Shown here: piece after piece, positions 22,961-33,137 of the stretch
Numbering within the stretch: the stretch's first letter is position 1
Layout: each line of letters begins with the position of its first letter
Assembly: GCA_027596075.1 (NCBI GenBank)
Contig: JADGJC010000029.1
Location: 1 to 64,000 of the forward strand
DNA from: Rhizophlyctis rosea
Taxonomy: Eukaryota; Chytridiomycota; Chytridiomycetes; Rhizophlyctidales; Rhizophlyctidaceae
DNA: 64,000 nt
Direction: 5' to 3'
Translations under genes and position numbers: made by a program
Notes under the pieces: generated by a model
The model's input: only the letters and a program-made list of their open reading frames with translations
Told to the model about the DNA's origin: nothing
Database searches by the model: none

Positions 22961-24558
22961 CGCACCTTTACCGCTTCACGATATCCAGTTACCCATTCCG
23001 CACTCATTTCCTGCATCGTTGTCGACGGCATTTACGCCATCCATCCATCCACTCTCCCTCTCATAATATGTTTTTCTCCACACTCACTCGCAACATCATC
23101 GGCTTCAAGACCCGCTACAACCTGACGCCCCCATTTCCTCCAAGACACCTCTTTCGACCTCTTCCCTGACCTAGGTCCATCAGATCAAACGCGCCGTATA
23201 TACTAACGTGCCTCTTACGGGGTCCGGGCTTGTACCAGCTTTGACTAGTGAGCGCTGTACGGAAGGCGAGGGTGCCCCGGGTTGTTTGGTTCCATTGAGG
23301 AGGGCACTATGTCAGTCGTTCGAGTATCCAACTATCAACTTCGACTTCGCTACTCACTTTGTGCATTCTGGATATCCAAAGTCCCTCTAACCTGCCTCCC
23401 CGTACTGTTGCGTGCATCTCTGGTGCTTGTGTATGGCTTGGCTGGTTGGGGAGGCTCTGGATACCTCGGATCCGCTCCGTGGGTATTTCATCCTCTCCGC
23501 TGCACCCCTCATCGCCGCGCCATGTCTTGGATCAATTCAAATCGTGTAAGGTGTCGAAGTGAGGGACTGAGGCGTTGAGGGGTTGAGGGCTTGCAACATT
23601 GGAGGGAAAGTCCCAATCGCCATGAGTGTCTGAAGGTAAGTTCAAACGCATAATGGTGTCTGGGCATTGGGAAACCAATCGTCGTGCCGTGGCTGGAGGC
23701 AACGCCAATTGTCTGTGCAATTCAGAGCTCCTTCGGGAACCGTCAGAGCCAGGTAAACCGTAACATCCAAGTCAAGTAAACCAAAACCGTCCATGTTGGA
23801 AGTGCACACTTTTGTTCGACCCAATTCCAGCGCACTTGGCCACACTGCCGGCTGGCCAGCTGGAGGATGCTTAGAACAATCGTGGCATAAGACTAGGGCG
23901 TCAACCTTTGCCAGACCCACCTCCAGTGCCTGATTTTTCGGGGCCTAAACAACTCGCTGTACAAGCCTTGCACAAGAGTGGAGGTGTTCCCCTTGTTTTC
24001 CCATTCGTGGAACAGTACAGATTGAGGGGCTGTGTTTGCGTTTTTGGCAAGCCGTGCTGGAGGATGCTAATGGTTTTGGGGTTGCGCAAGTGGGTTCGAT
24101 TCCCACCATGGACTATGCATGAGTGTGTGAAGTTCTTTGTAATAGATCATTATAGTTATGAGAACAAGTTTGGTCAGGATCGTACTCTTTTCTTGGTGCT
24201 GACAGTGTTGAAGTGTGCAGTTGTGTGGTGGGGAAGAATGTTGGAGAAGGATGTTGCAGCAAACTTCTGCTTCTCTGGTTCGGAGGTGACACCTCCGTTT
24301 GAGGAGCCCGGCAGGGTGACAGGGCATGTTTGGGTGGACACAGGGCGCGTTCCGGAGTTGTTATTTTTATCTTCTTCTCTTCTTTGGCATTTCGAGAGGG
24401 GTTGTGGGCATCGTTTTGTCTGACACATCTCCTTATATGCTGTAAGGTAAGGCCACCTTGAGTTTTAGCCGAACAGGAGCTACCATACTGCGTACACAAC
24501 CTTACAGTGCTCACACTAGAGGGGTTTACATATCTTGAAAACGTCCTCTACACCCACC
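22961..24558. other. Gene-poor stretch between the microsatellite and the UGT gene
   Basis: About 1.6 kb with only unconvincing open frames, the longest at 23908-24423 (171 codons, no recognisable domain). A tRNA-like remnant lies near 24040-24115 and is listed separately. The last few hundred bases should include the UGT promoter. Confidence 0.4.
24040..24115 (+). other. tRNA-like remnant (A box and B box, no acceptor stem)
   Basis: TGGCAAGCCGTGCTGG resembles an A box/D arm. Then come GGATGCTAATGG, which resembles a Ser-GCT anticodon loop, a variable-arm-like GGGGTTGCGCAA and a perfect T arm GTGGGTTCGATTCCCAC containing the B box. The 3' flank CATGGAC has no complementary 5' strand at the right distance, so no acceptor stem forms. 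Probably a degenerate class II tRNA or a chance Pol III promoter. Confidence 0.3.
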
Positions 24559-26169
24559 ATGCTGCGACTCGGAGTGCTAGTCTCCATCCTCCTCCTTGCC
24601 CAGTTGGTCCCCGTCAATGCACTCAAAATAGCTTTCGGATGCTGGCCCGGCCGCAGCCATTTTCAAGGCCTCCTCAACCTCGGCGAAACGCTCCTTGAAC
24701 GCAACCACACAGTCTACTTTGTAACTTCCGACCAAACACGGAAATGGGTCGAGCTGGAGCACCCTGATATCATTGTTCATTCCGTTGGGGCTGATAAATA
24801 CTGGGATCAGCACCAAGAATTGCAGAAGGACATTGTCAAGACTAGTGTGTTGTGGAAACTTAGGTCGTTTTTCAACATGATGGCGGAAATTCATGAAGTC
24901 CTTCTTCCTGGATCCATCAAAGCCCTCAACGAGATCAGACCGGACGTAGTCGTCTGTGATGGCACAACACCTTCCTGCATCCAAGCCGCGAACGTCACAA
25001 ACTCCAAACTCGTCATTGTCTGGCCGGGTGCGGGGGGCATTCCCGACCTCCCTGGCGCCCTACACCCATCCCCCATCATCCCAGCACTCGGCATGACCTC
25101 CATGCTAGATTCATCCTTCTCGAGCCGGGTCAAGCAGTACCTAACCCACGTCTTCGGCAAAACCATATCTCACCACTTCCTCATCCGCCCCCTAGCAGTT
25201 AAAAGTGCTGTATACAACCTTCCTCCGCCAATCAAAAGTTTCGCCAGTCCAACCCTATCAGAACTCACCATCTCATGGACCGCCACAGGCTTCGACTTCC
25301 CCCGCATGGTACCTCCACTCCTAAAATTCACAGGCCCCCTCATCCGCGAACCCCTCCCTGCTATCTCAGAACCATTTTCGACCTTCCTCGGGCCTTCCTC
25401 CGACCTCATAATCGTCAGCTTCGGCACCGTGGTCCTCCTCCCCCAACCCACCTTCACCCACCTCCTCCAAACCCTCCAAACCCTCACATCAACCCACCCA
25501 ACCCTAAAAATCATCTGGGCCCTCTCCCAAACCCAATCCTCCCTCCTAACTCCCTCCACAGACCCCTTCGCTTCAACCCCCCTGGAAACCCAAACAACAA
25601 CCGACAAAACCACCAAAATCCTCTTCGCCCGCTGGATCCCCCAACTCCCCCTCCTAGCACACAAAAACACATCCCTCTTGATCTCCCACGCCGGCGGGAA
25701 CGGCGTGCATGAAGCACTTTACTTCGGTACGCCCGTAATCGGTATCCCTACAGCGGGCGACACGCATGACGTGTGCATGCGCGTCCAACATTCCGGATCG
25801 GGGGAATGTATTACCTTAAACGACATTACTTCCGGACGGTTATCGACGCTCTTAGACATAATGCTAGACGTGGAAAAGAGTCAACCATACAGAGAAAACG
25901 CGAAGCGCATTAGTGCGGTCTTCAAGGACGCTGGGGGCGTGGAAAAGGCTGCGGATTGGGTGGAGTGGAGAGCGAGGCAGGAAAGTGTGGAGGGGTGGAG
26001 TGTTGGGAAATATTTGGAGGTGCCGTGGTGGCAGTGGCATTATTTGGATGTTTTGGGGGTTGTTGGTGGTGCGGGTGTGGGGTTGGGATGGGGAGTGTGG
26101 TGGGGTGTGAGAAGGTGTGTTCGAGGCACGGGGAAGAGGAGACGGGGGAAGGGTGGGAAGGGGGAGTAA
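24559..26169 (+). CDS. UDP-glycosyltransferase (UGT), membrane anchored
   Basis: Single-exon gene of about 536 aa, GT1 family: transfers a sugar from a UDP-sugar to a lipophilic acceptor (sterol, sphingolipid or xenobiotic). The N-terminus is a signal peptide (MLRLGVLVSILLLAQLVPVNA). The acceptor domain opens with KIAFGCWPGRSHFQGLLNLG, containing the SHF/H catalytic-base region. The donor site is ARWIPQLPLLAHKNTSLLIS followed by HAGGNGVHEALYFGTPVIGI, the UGT signature. Near the C-terminus a hydrophobic Trp/Gly/Val segment (YLDVLGVVGGAGVGLGWGVW) is followed by a Lys/Arg-rich tail. Together these suggest a type I ER membrane protein with a short cytosolic tail, as in animal UGTs. The ATG at 24559 directly precedes the signal peptide and is preferred. 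The acceptor substrate is unknown. Confidence 0.9.
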   Translation: MLRLGVLVSILLLAQLVPVNALKIAFGCWPGRSHFQGLLNLGETLLERNHTVYFVTSDQTRKWVELEHPDIIVHSVGADKYWDQHQELQKDIVKTSVLWKLRSFFNMMAEIHEVLLPGSIKALNEIRPDVVVCDGTTPSCIQAANVTNSKLVIVWPGAGGIPDLPGALHPSPIIPALGMTSMLDSSFSSRVKQYLTHVFGKTISHHFLIRPLAVKSAVYNLPPPIKSFASPTLSELTISWTATGFDFPRMVPPLLKFTGPLIREPLPAISEPFSTFLGPSSDLIIVSFGTVVLLPQPTFTHLLQTLQTLTSTHPTLKIIWALSQTQSSLLTPSTDPFASTPLETQTTTDKTTKILFARWIPQLPLLAHKNTSLLISHAGGNGVHEALYFGTPVIGIPTAGDTHDVCMRVQHSGSGECITLNDITSGRLSTLLDIMLDVEKSQPYRENAKRISAVFKDAGGVEKAADWVEWRARQESVEGWSVGKYLEVPWWQWHYLDVLGVVGGAGVGLGWGVWWGVRRCVRGTGKRRRGKGGKGE

Positions 26170-29100
26170 ATGATCTTTGGATGGGTGGGGGAAGGAGATG
26201 GAACATTTTGGACAGTGTAAATGATCCGTCTTGTCAGTGTTCTGTATTCACGAGGTGTCTCTCAATCTGATACATTCTATGATGTAATGTACTTGAAGCT
26301 GAAGTTGTATGAAGTACGGTACATGATGCACACGACGAAACATGCTATACGCTAATCTATACATGTTGGCTACCAAATCAGAGCTCCTTCGCACTGCACC
26401 AAAAGAACGCGTGGAGGCCCAAAAGACCCACCCTGCGCCAGAGGTTTTACCCCGCGAAACGCCAAGACCCAAAACGGATTTTGTGGACGGCAAATCCGAT
26501 GTTGGGACTGGTCTCCTCCTAACCAATTACTCCCTCGCCGGAAAACTAGCTCACTCCCCAAACAGGAATCTGACCCGGTGTACCCAATGTGCCGATCGTG
26601 AAGTTGAGTGTTACCGGCTTTCACGGTTACTCGTGTTGAGTAGCGACGGATTCCACGCCATATGCTCGTATTGTCGTGGTTGTTGATGGTGCCTGAACCG
26701 CATATCAGTCGTACACTCCCGAATGTAGCAAGATGGCTCTGCATACCTCGCGACATCCAACAACATCCGTAAACCTGCGGCCCAAAGTCCTCCCCCACTC
26801 CCCCAACCAACACTGATACAACTGGAAACTATACAAATACTACGATTCTGCAGCGCGACGCCACCTTGAATCTTGAAATATTAACATGTGGAAGAAAAAG
26901 GGACGACCATCACAAACAACCAGACGTTCCGCCACCCTTACTCCTTTATCGCCGCCCAAAAAGGACCAGCATACCGCTCCTCGAACTAGTGAAGACTAAG
27001 AACCGCTTCCAAGAAAGGTTGCTTTAGGACTTGGTATGCCCTAGCTTCCGTTTCCGAGCAGCGTCCCATCCAGTAGGCTCCGATCGTCCCCCCAAATTAG
27101 TAGGAGGATCTCCAAATTGACAAGCAGAAGTTTTACCTATGTTGTGGAGCCGCAATACGAGACGGCGGTCTGCATAGGTGCATGTGCGGTGGGTGCGGAT
27201 GCCAGTAACGAGGTAAGTGCTGCTTGATTTGCCTGACCCGGGAATGGCACTTGCTGTGGAAGTTGATTGAGGTGATGGCTGGGATGGCTGCAGCGTGCGT
27301 TTATACCAAAAGTCGTGATGACTGCTGGGAATACGACGGGTGGCGTCCGTGCGTGCGTTTGATTGGTGGAAGGATGTCTCGCAAGAATGACGGATAGACC
27401 TCCAGCGCGATGATCAGCAACGCACCGAAGTGCGCGTCATCTCATCTCGGTCTGGTGGCGACCCGTCATCCACTACCAATACCCTAGCGAGGAATGCGTG
27501 GCTGATAGATGCAAGGCTTGTCATGCTTTGTAGTTGTCGCAAATATTGTGGTGAGGGGAGCAATCGGGGGCGTCCGGATGCGAACCACGAACCGAGAAAG
27601 GATAAAAGTAGGCTGCAATCGATACCAGACGCCGGACGGTGATAGTGACGGCGAGTCAGTGTGACAAAAGCTTCCTTTGTTTAAAGAAGGTCTGATGAGT
27701 GAGCTTGCTTGGAAGATTGACTCAACTGGGAGCCAAAGAGCAAAAGGGATAGAGGTGACGTACCGGCAGGCTTTTCAAGGAACACAAATTCCATCCATCC
27801 TGGAAGCTTACGGTAACGTCGATTGTCGTTGAAGGCATGTATGGGCTTCTGATGACTGCAGTCTCCTGAAAAGCGAGGGTCAGGGTTGACGATTCAAAGC
27901 GACAAACACGTACTGGCATCATACCAGTAAATCCGATTGCAGGACGTGCACTGCTCTGAAATATGATCGCGCAACGAAAAAATGTAGGAAAACACACTTG
28001 CTCCCGAAGGGAAGCCACCGGCTTTCACGGTCGTCTTGGCTTGAGTTGCACAAGGATGATTGCCTGTGTCCGGTTGAGTTGCTTGCTACAAGTGGAAGTT
28101 AGAGGTGGATAAGGAAGATTTCTTGGCAAATGGGAATAAATCGTACCGAGGTGGCAGATCATCCAGACAGACCAGGAGGATAAAACGATGCTTCGGATTA
28201 CCGCAGTTACATCAAGACTGGAGCTACGTTCGATTTGCAGATGTGTTAGGTTCGCTTTGGACCAAGTGTATGTTTGTCAGCCAGGCCACTTACCCACACA
28301 GCCGTGAAACCAGACGAGCTGCTTTCCTAGAAGCAGTGCTCCAGCCTTGACGTACCCCGCACATGGATCATGTACCCGGGCCCTTACGGACTCTGACCAG
28401 ACCTGCTGTGACAAGAAAGTCTACAGCCCGCGACCCCATCGAGCCGCGGTTACGTGCAGCGTTCCCCGAGACAACCCGCCTATTGACGAGCGCCCCTCAG
28501 GCATACACGCTAACTGCTGGCGGCCCATGTGGGGTGGTGCAGAACGCCAGCCTGTCCACTTGTCGACTTGCGCTGAAAGGCAAAGAATTACACGTATACG
28601 GTATGGTGAGGAAAGGACGCACGCAACACCACTTATCTTGATCCTGCCGTGAAACCACAACCAAGAAAAACTTATTACTTAGACTTGACCGCTCATAGCC
28701 ACACATAGAGTAAACGTACCTCCTACACACTGTCAGTTTTCTGCATAGATTCCCTGAACCACATTCTACCTTTCCAAAGGGAAGGTCGGTCGCCGTGGAG
28801 ATCGCCCGAAGTGCAGAAAGATTTGGTGGGTGAAGGGGGCAGGCAACGCGCAGGCAAGTTCCACGAGAGAGGTTCTGTGTTGATCCGGGGGATTGCCATG
28901 ACGCACTCTGAGTCATTCAAATCTGGCCATAGGACCCTTTGACGCGCGGCGACTGCGGGTGCTGCGGCAGGCGCATAGGCCAAAGTTGTAAACTGACGCG
29001 TTGATGTTGCCGCTGTGACCAGAACGCAAAAACACGAAATATTGGAAGGAGCATTTGGGCAACGATGGAGCAACCTGTCAAATCGAAAAATATAAAGATG

Positions 29101-29194
29101 CACGCCTACCAGTCCTCCCCAGAAATATCAGAACACTGCTGCCGACGTTGAAATAAATATCAACCTACATTCCATATCCACCAACCCACACAAC
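26170..29194. other. 3-kb region with no confident gene; exon-like pieces on the minus strand
   Basis: No long frame or recognised family. On the minus strand several short stretches look like coding exons beside splice signals. 28294-28369 reads DPCAGYVKAGALLLG...HGCVG and ends in a GTAAGT donor. 27912-27956 reads QCTSCNRIYWYDAS. 27764-27865 reads DCSHQKPIHAFNDNRRYRKL and ends near a GTACGT donor. A 126-codon frame lies at 28723-29103. I could not chain them into one gene in phase. A decayed or many-exon gene is possible, and so is chance. The last bases before 29195 are the promoter of the vWA gene. Confidence 0.3.
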
Positions 29195-30965
29195 ATGTCC
29201 AGCTCAGCCGCCGAACTTCCCCCAACCTCGTTCCAAAAACTTCACGTCGGAACATCCAACACCATCCGAAAATTCGTCCTAGCTCAAGGTCTAACCTACA
29301 AAGCCGGCTGCTCCTTCTACCAACTCACCAAACCCGAACAAATCTCCTCCAAAAAGCTACTGATCGCTGAAGAGATCTCGTCAGGGCGCATGATCATTGG
29401 CGATGCAGTTAGAAAAATCCTGAAAATCGATGAGAGTGCCACCCTGAAAGTCACGGTTGATGCAAAACAGCATGCAGGGTATAACATTTACGTGAGGAGT
29501 GATTCGTACAACCGGAAGTTGGTTACCGGCACAAGTTTGGTCTATGTGACGGACATGCCGAAGGACATGATCGATGTTGACGATGTGGAGGCTGATGATG
29601 ATGAGGGTGAGTTGCTTGTCCGTTTTCACATTCAGCTTTAAACCCCAACTTGACAGTTCTTTTCCCCAAGCAGATGTCGACGCCAATGGATCTTCATCTT
29701 CGGCCCCACCCGCAAACCCACTCCTATACATGGGAGCTCCCGCGCAACACGTCCAAATGGCTATCTCCTTTGACACAACCGGTTCCATGTACAGCTACCT
29801 CGACGAAGTCAAACGCTTCGCCAAGGACACAATCAACCGCGTCCTCAGTCTCGGCAGCCAAACCGTCGAAATGTGCATCATCGCCCACGGCGACTACTGC
29901 GACGAGAACGTCTACTACCTTATGCGCTCATCTGGATTCAGCTCCGACGTCAACTTCCTCGTCAACTTCATTGAAAAGTGCGGTCACACGGGTGGAGGAG
30001 ACTTGCCGGAGGCATATGAATATGTTTTGGGCGAGACCTTGAAGTTGGATTGGAAGCCGGAAGCGCAGAAGAGTCTTTTGATGATTGGGGATGCGCTGCC
30101 ACATGAGGATCACCAGGCGCGGTATGACTGGAAGGAGGAGGTGAAGAAGTATGCAGAGAGGGCGATCAAGATTTATGCCATCCAATGTGGCGGGGATGTC
30201 AACGCGGCTAGGTTCTACGAAACCATTGCAGACGACACCATGGGCGTCCACCTCCCCCTCAAAAAGGTCGCCGAAATCACCGACTTCGTCGTCGCCATCG
30301 CCTACGCCGAAGGCAACCCCCGCATGATCCTCGACTACCACGAAGCCCTCAAAAAGAAGCGCGGCGGCGCACTCAGCGACTCCCTCACCTCCCTCTTCGC
30401 AAAGATTTCCTCCCGAACCGGCGTCGCCCTACCAACCACCAAACGCCCCCGCGACGACGACACCGACGACACCTCCGCCGCCGGCCCCTCAGGCTCCACC
30501 ACCACACCCCCCACCACCCCACCCTCCAAAAAACCCCGCACCTCCACCACCCCCACCAAAAAGACCCCTCGCCCCCTCATGCGCCTCCCCTCCTCCCTCG
30601 AATCCATGTACGACAAACTCGCCCGCTACTCCGCCGAAATCCACCAAATCGACCGCCCCATCGCCGCCGGTCTCTTCTGCCCGACGCACCGTATCAACCT
30701 CAAAAACAAATCCCTCTACGTGCCCTATGTGGAAGGGATGTTCATTGACGACCGGGTGGCGGGTGAGATGTTGCTTTATGATGAGGTTGAGGGGAAGTTG
30801 TATGAAGGGGATGAAGTTAGGGAGAAGGTTGATTTTGAGAGGAGTAGAAGTTATAATGTTAGTTATTTGACGCCGAGGAAGGTTGAGGGGCATTGGCAGT
30901 TGCTTGTGAGGATTGTGGATGTGCAGTATATGTTGACGCCTGGGACGTTGGTTTTGGTGAGATAG
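29195..30965 (+). CDS. von Willebrand factor A domain protein, two-exon
   Basis: Exons 29195-29606 and 29674-30965 (intron GTGAGT...CAG, phase kept) give about 567 aa. Residues ~1-130 form an ordered-looking N-terminal domain I cannot name (KFVLAQGLTYKAGCSFYQLT, YNIYVRSDSYNRKLVTGTSL). An acidic linker follows, then a vWA domain at ~160-355 with a MIDAS metal-site motif DTTGSM, the HGDYCDE loop and the GGDLPEAYEYVL loop. The vWA wording resembles the vWA part of the alpha-kinase VwkA group, but no kinase domain is present. A Thr/Pro/Lys-rich linker precedes a ~130-aa C-terminal module (FCPTHRINLKNKSLYVPYVE, VRIVDVQYMLTPGTLVLVR) that also occurs with vWA in such proteins only as far as I can guess. 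Function unknown; metal-dependent protein binding is likely. Confidence 0.8.
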
Positions 30966-33137
30966 AGGTTGGGATGGGGAAGGAGGAACGGGGTAATTGC
31001 AGATAGTTTGCGGCTTGGTCGTATATTGATGAATTGGTTTTATATTTGATGTAGAGTAGTGCTGACTTGTAACAACACGAAAGGTGCACAAGGATCGATA
31101 ATTGGTACATTGATATGGCAATGCGATAATGATTATATACCAATGGTCGGTCGAGGCTGCTTAGTGGGTAGCGTCAGAGTGCTGTATGCAAGAATTTCTT
31201 GAGCTGTTCCGGACATCAAAGAGTGGAACGAAAGAGCAGGATGGAATTTAGGACTTGAAAGAAGCTTGCCGTGGTGAAAGCTGCCGTGGTGAGAGCCGCG
31301 TGTTGCGCCAACCGTCATCTCGAAACTAGGAAACCTAGAGTTGAAATACCGAGAAAGTAGGATACCCAACTGAAGCAGACTTGCGAGGGAGCAGAAAAAT
31401 TATATTGTAGATTGTATAAATATATATACAAATAGCTTATTGTCCACCCGCAGGTGGCCACCGAGTATGACGATCGCTTTGCATTGTGAGCGGCATGCAA
31501 CTTGACATCTCCCCACTATGCATGCGTTTCCAAAATGCTTTTACAGTCATCCTAGGACCTCTTGCTTCTGGCGGGTAGTCTTGCTTCTAGAGGTAGAGTG
31601 CTTTAAGTCGTTGTTGGGGGGCGTCTTGACCTACCCAAAAGAAGGTTAGCATTGTCCCGGAGGTAGAGTGCTAAAGTCGTTGTTGGTGGCGCCTTGTTCC
31701 CAGGGGTATAGTGCTGTTTGTCGTTGTCGATGGCGCCTTGACCTACCTAAAAACGGGTTAGTGGTTAGTATCTCGTCCAGGGGGTAGAGTGCTGGGTGTT
31801 GTTGTCGTTGGCGCCTTGTCCCAGGAGTAGAGTGCTGCAGTCGTTGTCGAAGTCGCGGTCTTGGCCAACGGGGTAGCTTGCTGGTGTCGAAATTGAAGTC
31901 GATGCTGAAAGAGATCGCCCGCCAAAAGTATATTTTACTTGCCCGGCCCCGTCCGCCATTCAAGGCCCCTTCGGCAAGGTGAAGAACAACAAGCAAGAGA
32001 AAGCAGAAACAAGTCAAACCTAGCAGTTTAGGGACTTGCTGGTCCGTTGTGGTCGAGCTGTTTGTGAATTGGATGCGGAAATGAAGGAAGTGAAGGGAAA
32101 ACCAGGAAAGGGATGTGGCTTGGCTGGTCTTATGTCAGCACGCGGTTGGGGAGGATCTCGAGGGAAATTCGAAGAAAGAAAAGTGCGAGGGAAAGAGCAA
32201 CAAGGCGTATCTTCGAGGGATGATGGGGGTTATATACTTTTTGGCCTCTGCGCAAAGACTTCGCAATGATTTACACTTTGTATTGTGCCAAGGGATTGGC
32301 GATAGAAAGCGTCACATGCTCGTCAATCAATGGAGATTTTCAGCCCGAGCTGGGCCATGATTGGTGGCACTGCTAACTGCGATGTCCGCTGAGGGATGTC
32401 TCAGTGCCTTGTTTACCAACTTTTCCCTCCCTAGGCGCGCCCACAAAATAGACACGCAGGGGCGTTGACGTCCTTGTCTACCAGAATCTATTGTCGGCAT
32501 AACAGATCCTCTAAGATAGTCAAGTTGATGTTGACACGCTCACTACTCTCCGTCTTCGGGAGAGTTCTGAGCGATGCAACTCCCAGCAGCTTCATGATTC
32601 ATGATGATGCTTGAGGGTCTTCTATACCATTCTCGTGCAGAACACTTCAAGCACTGGGGCTTGGGTGACTTGGGTGACGAGCTCATGGGAACTCCACACA
32701 CTTCGGAACCTGAACTGCATACACAGAAGGCCACATGTGCATGCCCCGTTACGTTGTGTAATTTTTCTTAGCTTTGTTGAATGTGGAGGTAGCAAGACTA
32801 TAATACCAAGGGCTCGTGAATGTAGTTGCGCCTGAGAATACGGAGAATGTAACAAAACCCTTGGCGCGTGGAAGACAATCGCAGTGAGGGCGAAGGTGAC
32901 TGTGCGTCATTTTCGCAGAGCATGATTTCTTGCTGCAATTGTTTAGGTTCAGTTCCCCGCCAAGCCACCTCTCATTGCAGCCCTGGCCCTGGTTTTAGCC
33001 TGGTCACCAGCTTTCCCTGTTTCCCACGCTCAGATCTTTTGCAATCATCGCAACACCCCATCACCACTTTGTATTCGGAGAAGTTCACATAACACCAACC
33101 TCCACGGGAATATACACGGCTAAATACACTCGTCGCC
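30966..33137. other. 2.2-kb intergenic region between vWA gene and CAND1
   Basis: Holds the tandem repeat at about 31588-31865 (listed separately). Short frames such as 32036-32269 show no family resemblance. The ~250 bases before 33138 are pyrimidine-rich and should be the CAND1 promoter and 5' UTR. Confidence 0.4.
31588..31865. repeat. Tandem repeat, five units with alternating spacing
   Basis: Five imperfect copies of GGTAGAGTGCT(n)GTCGTTGT(n)GGCGCCTTG start at about 31590, 31662, 31704, 31784 and 31825. Spacing alternates, about 72, 42, 80 and 41 bases, so the true unit is a pair of ~115-120 bases. The longer spacers hold GACCTACC(C/T)AAAA and a GGTTAG. On the minus strand those spacers read TACTAACCACTAACCCGTTTTTAG and TGCTAACCTTCTTTTGGGTAG, which look like a branch site plus 3' splice site. 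Confidence 0.75.

Noticed and set aside
22569..23125. Two long plus-strand frames (165 and 149 codons) rich in Ser/His/Pro and Phe/Leu/Pro
   Set aside because: They lie mostly on the CATC/CCTT microsatellite, which is open in several frames; no domain or codon bias.
23908..24423. 171-codon plus-strand frame
   Set aside because: No recognisable domain, it spans the tRNA-like remnant, and competing frames lie on the other strand.
31588..31865. CRISPR array
   Set aside because: The organism is eukaryotic; units are imperfect, there are only five, and spacer lengths alternate instead of being constant.
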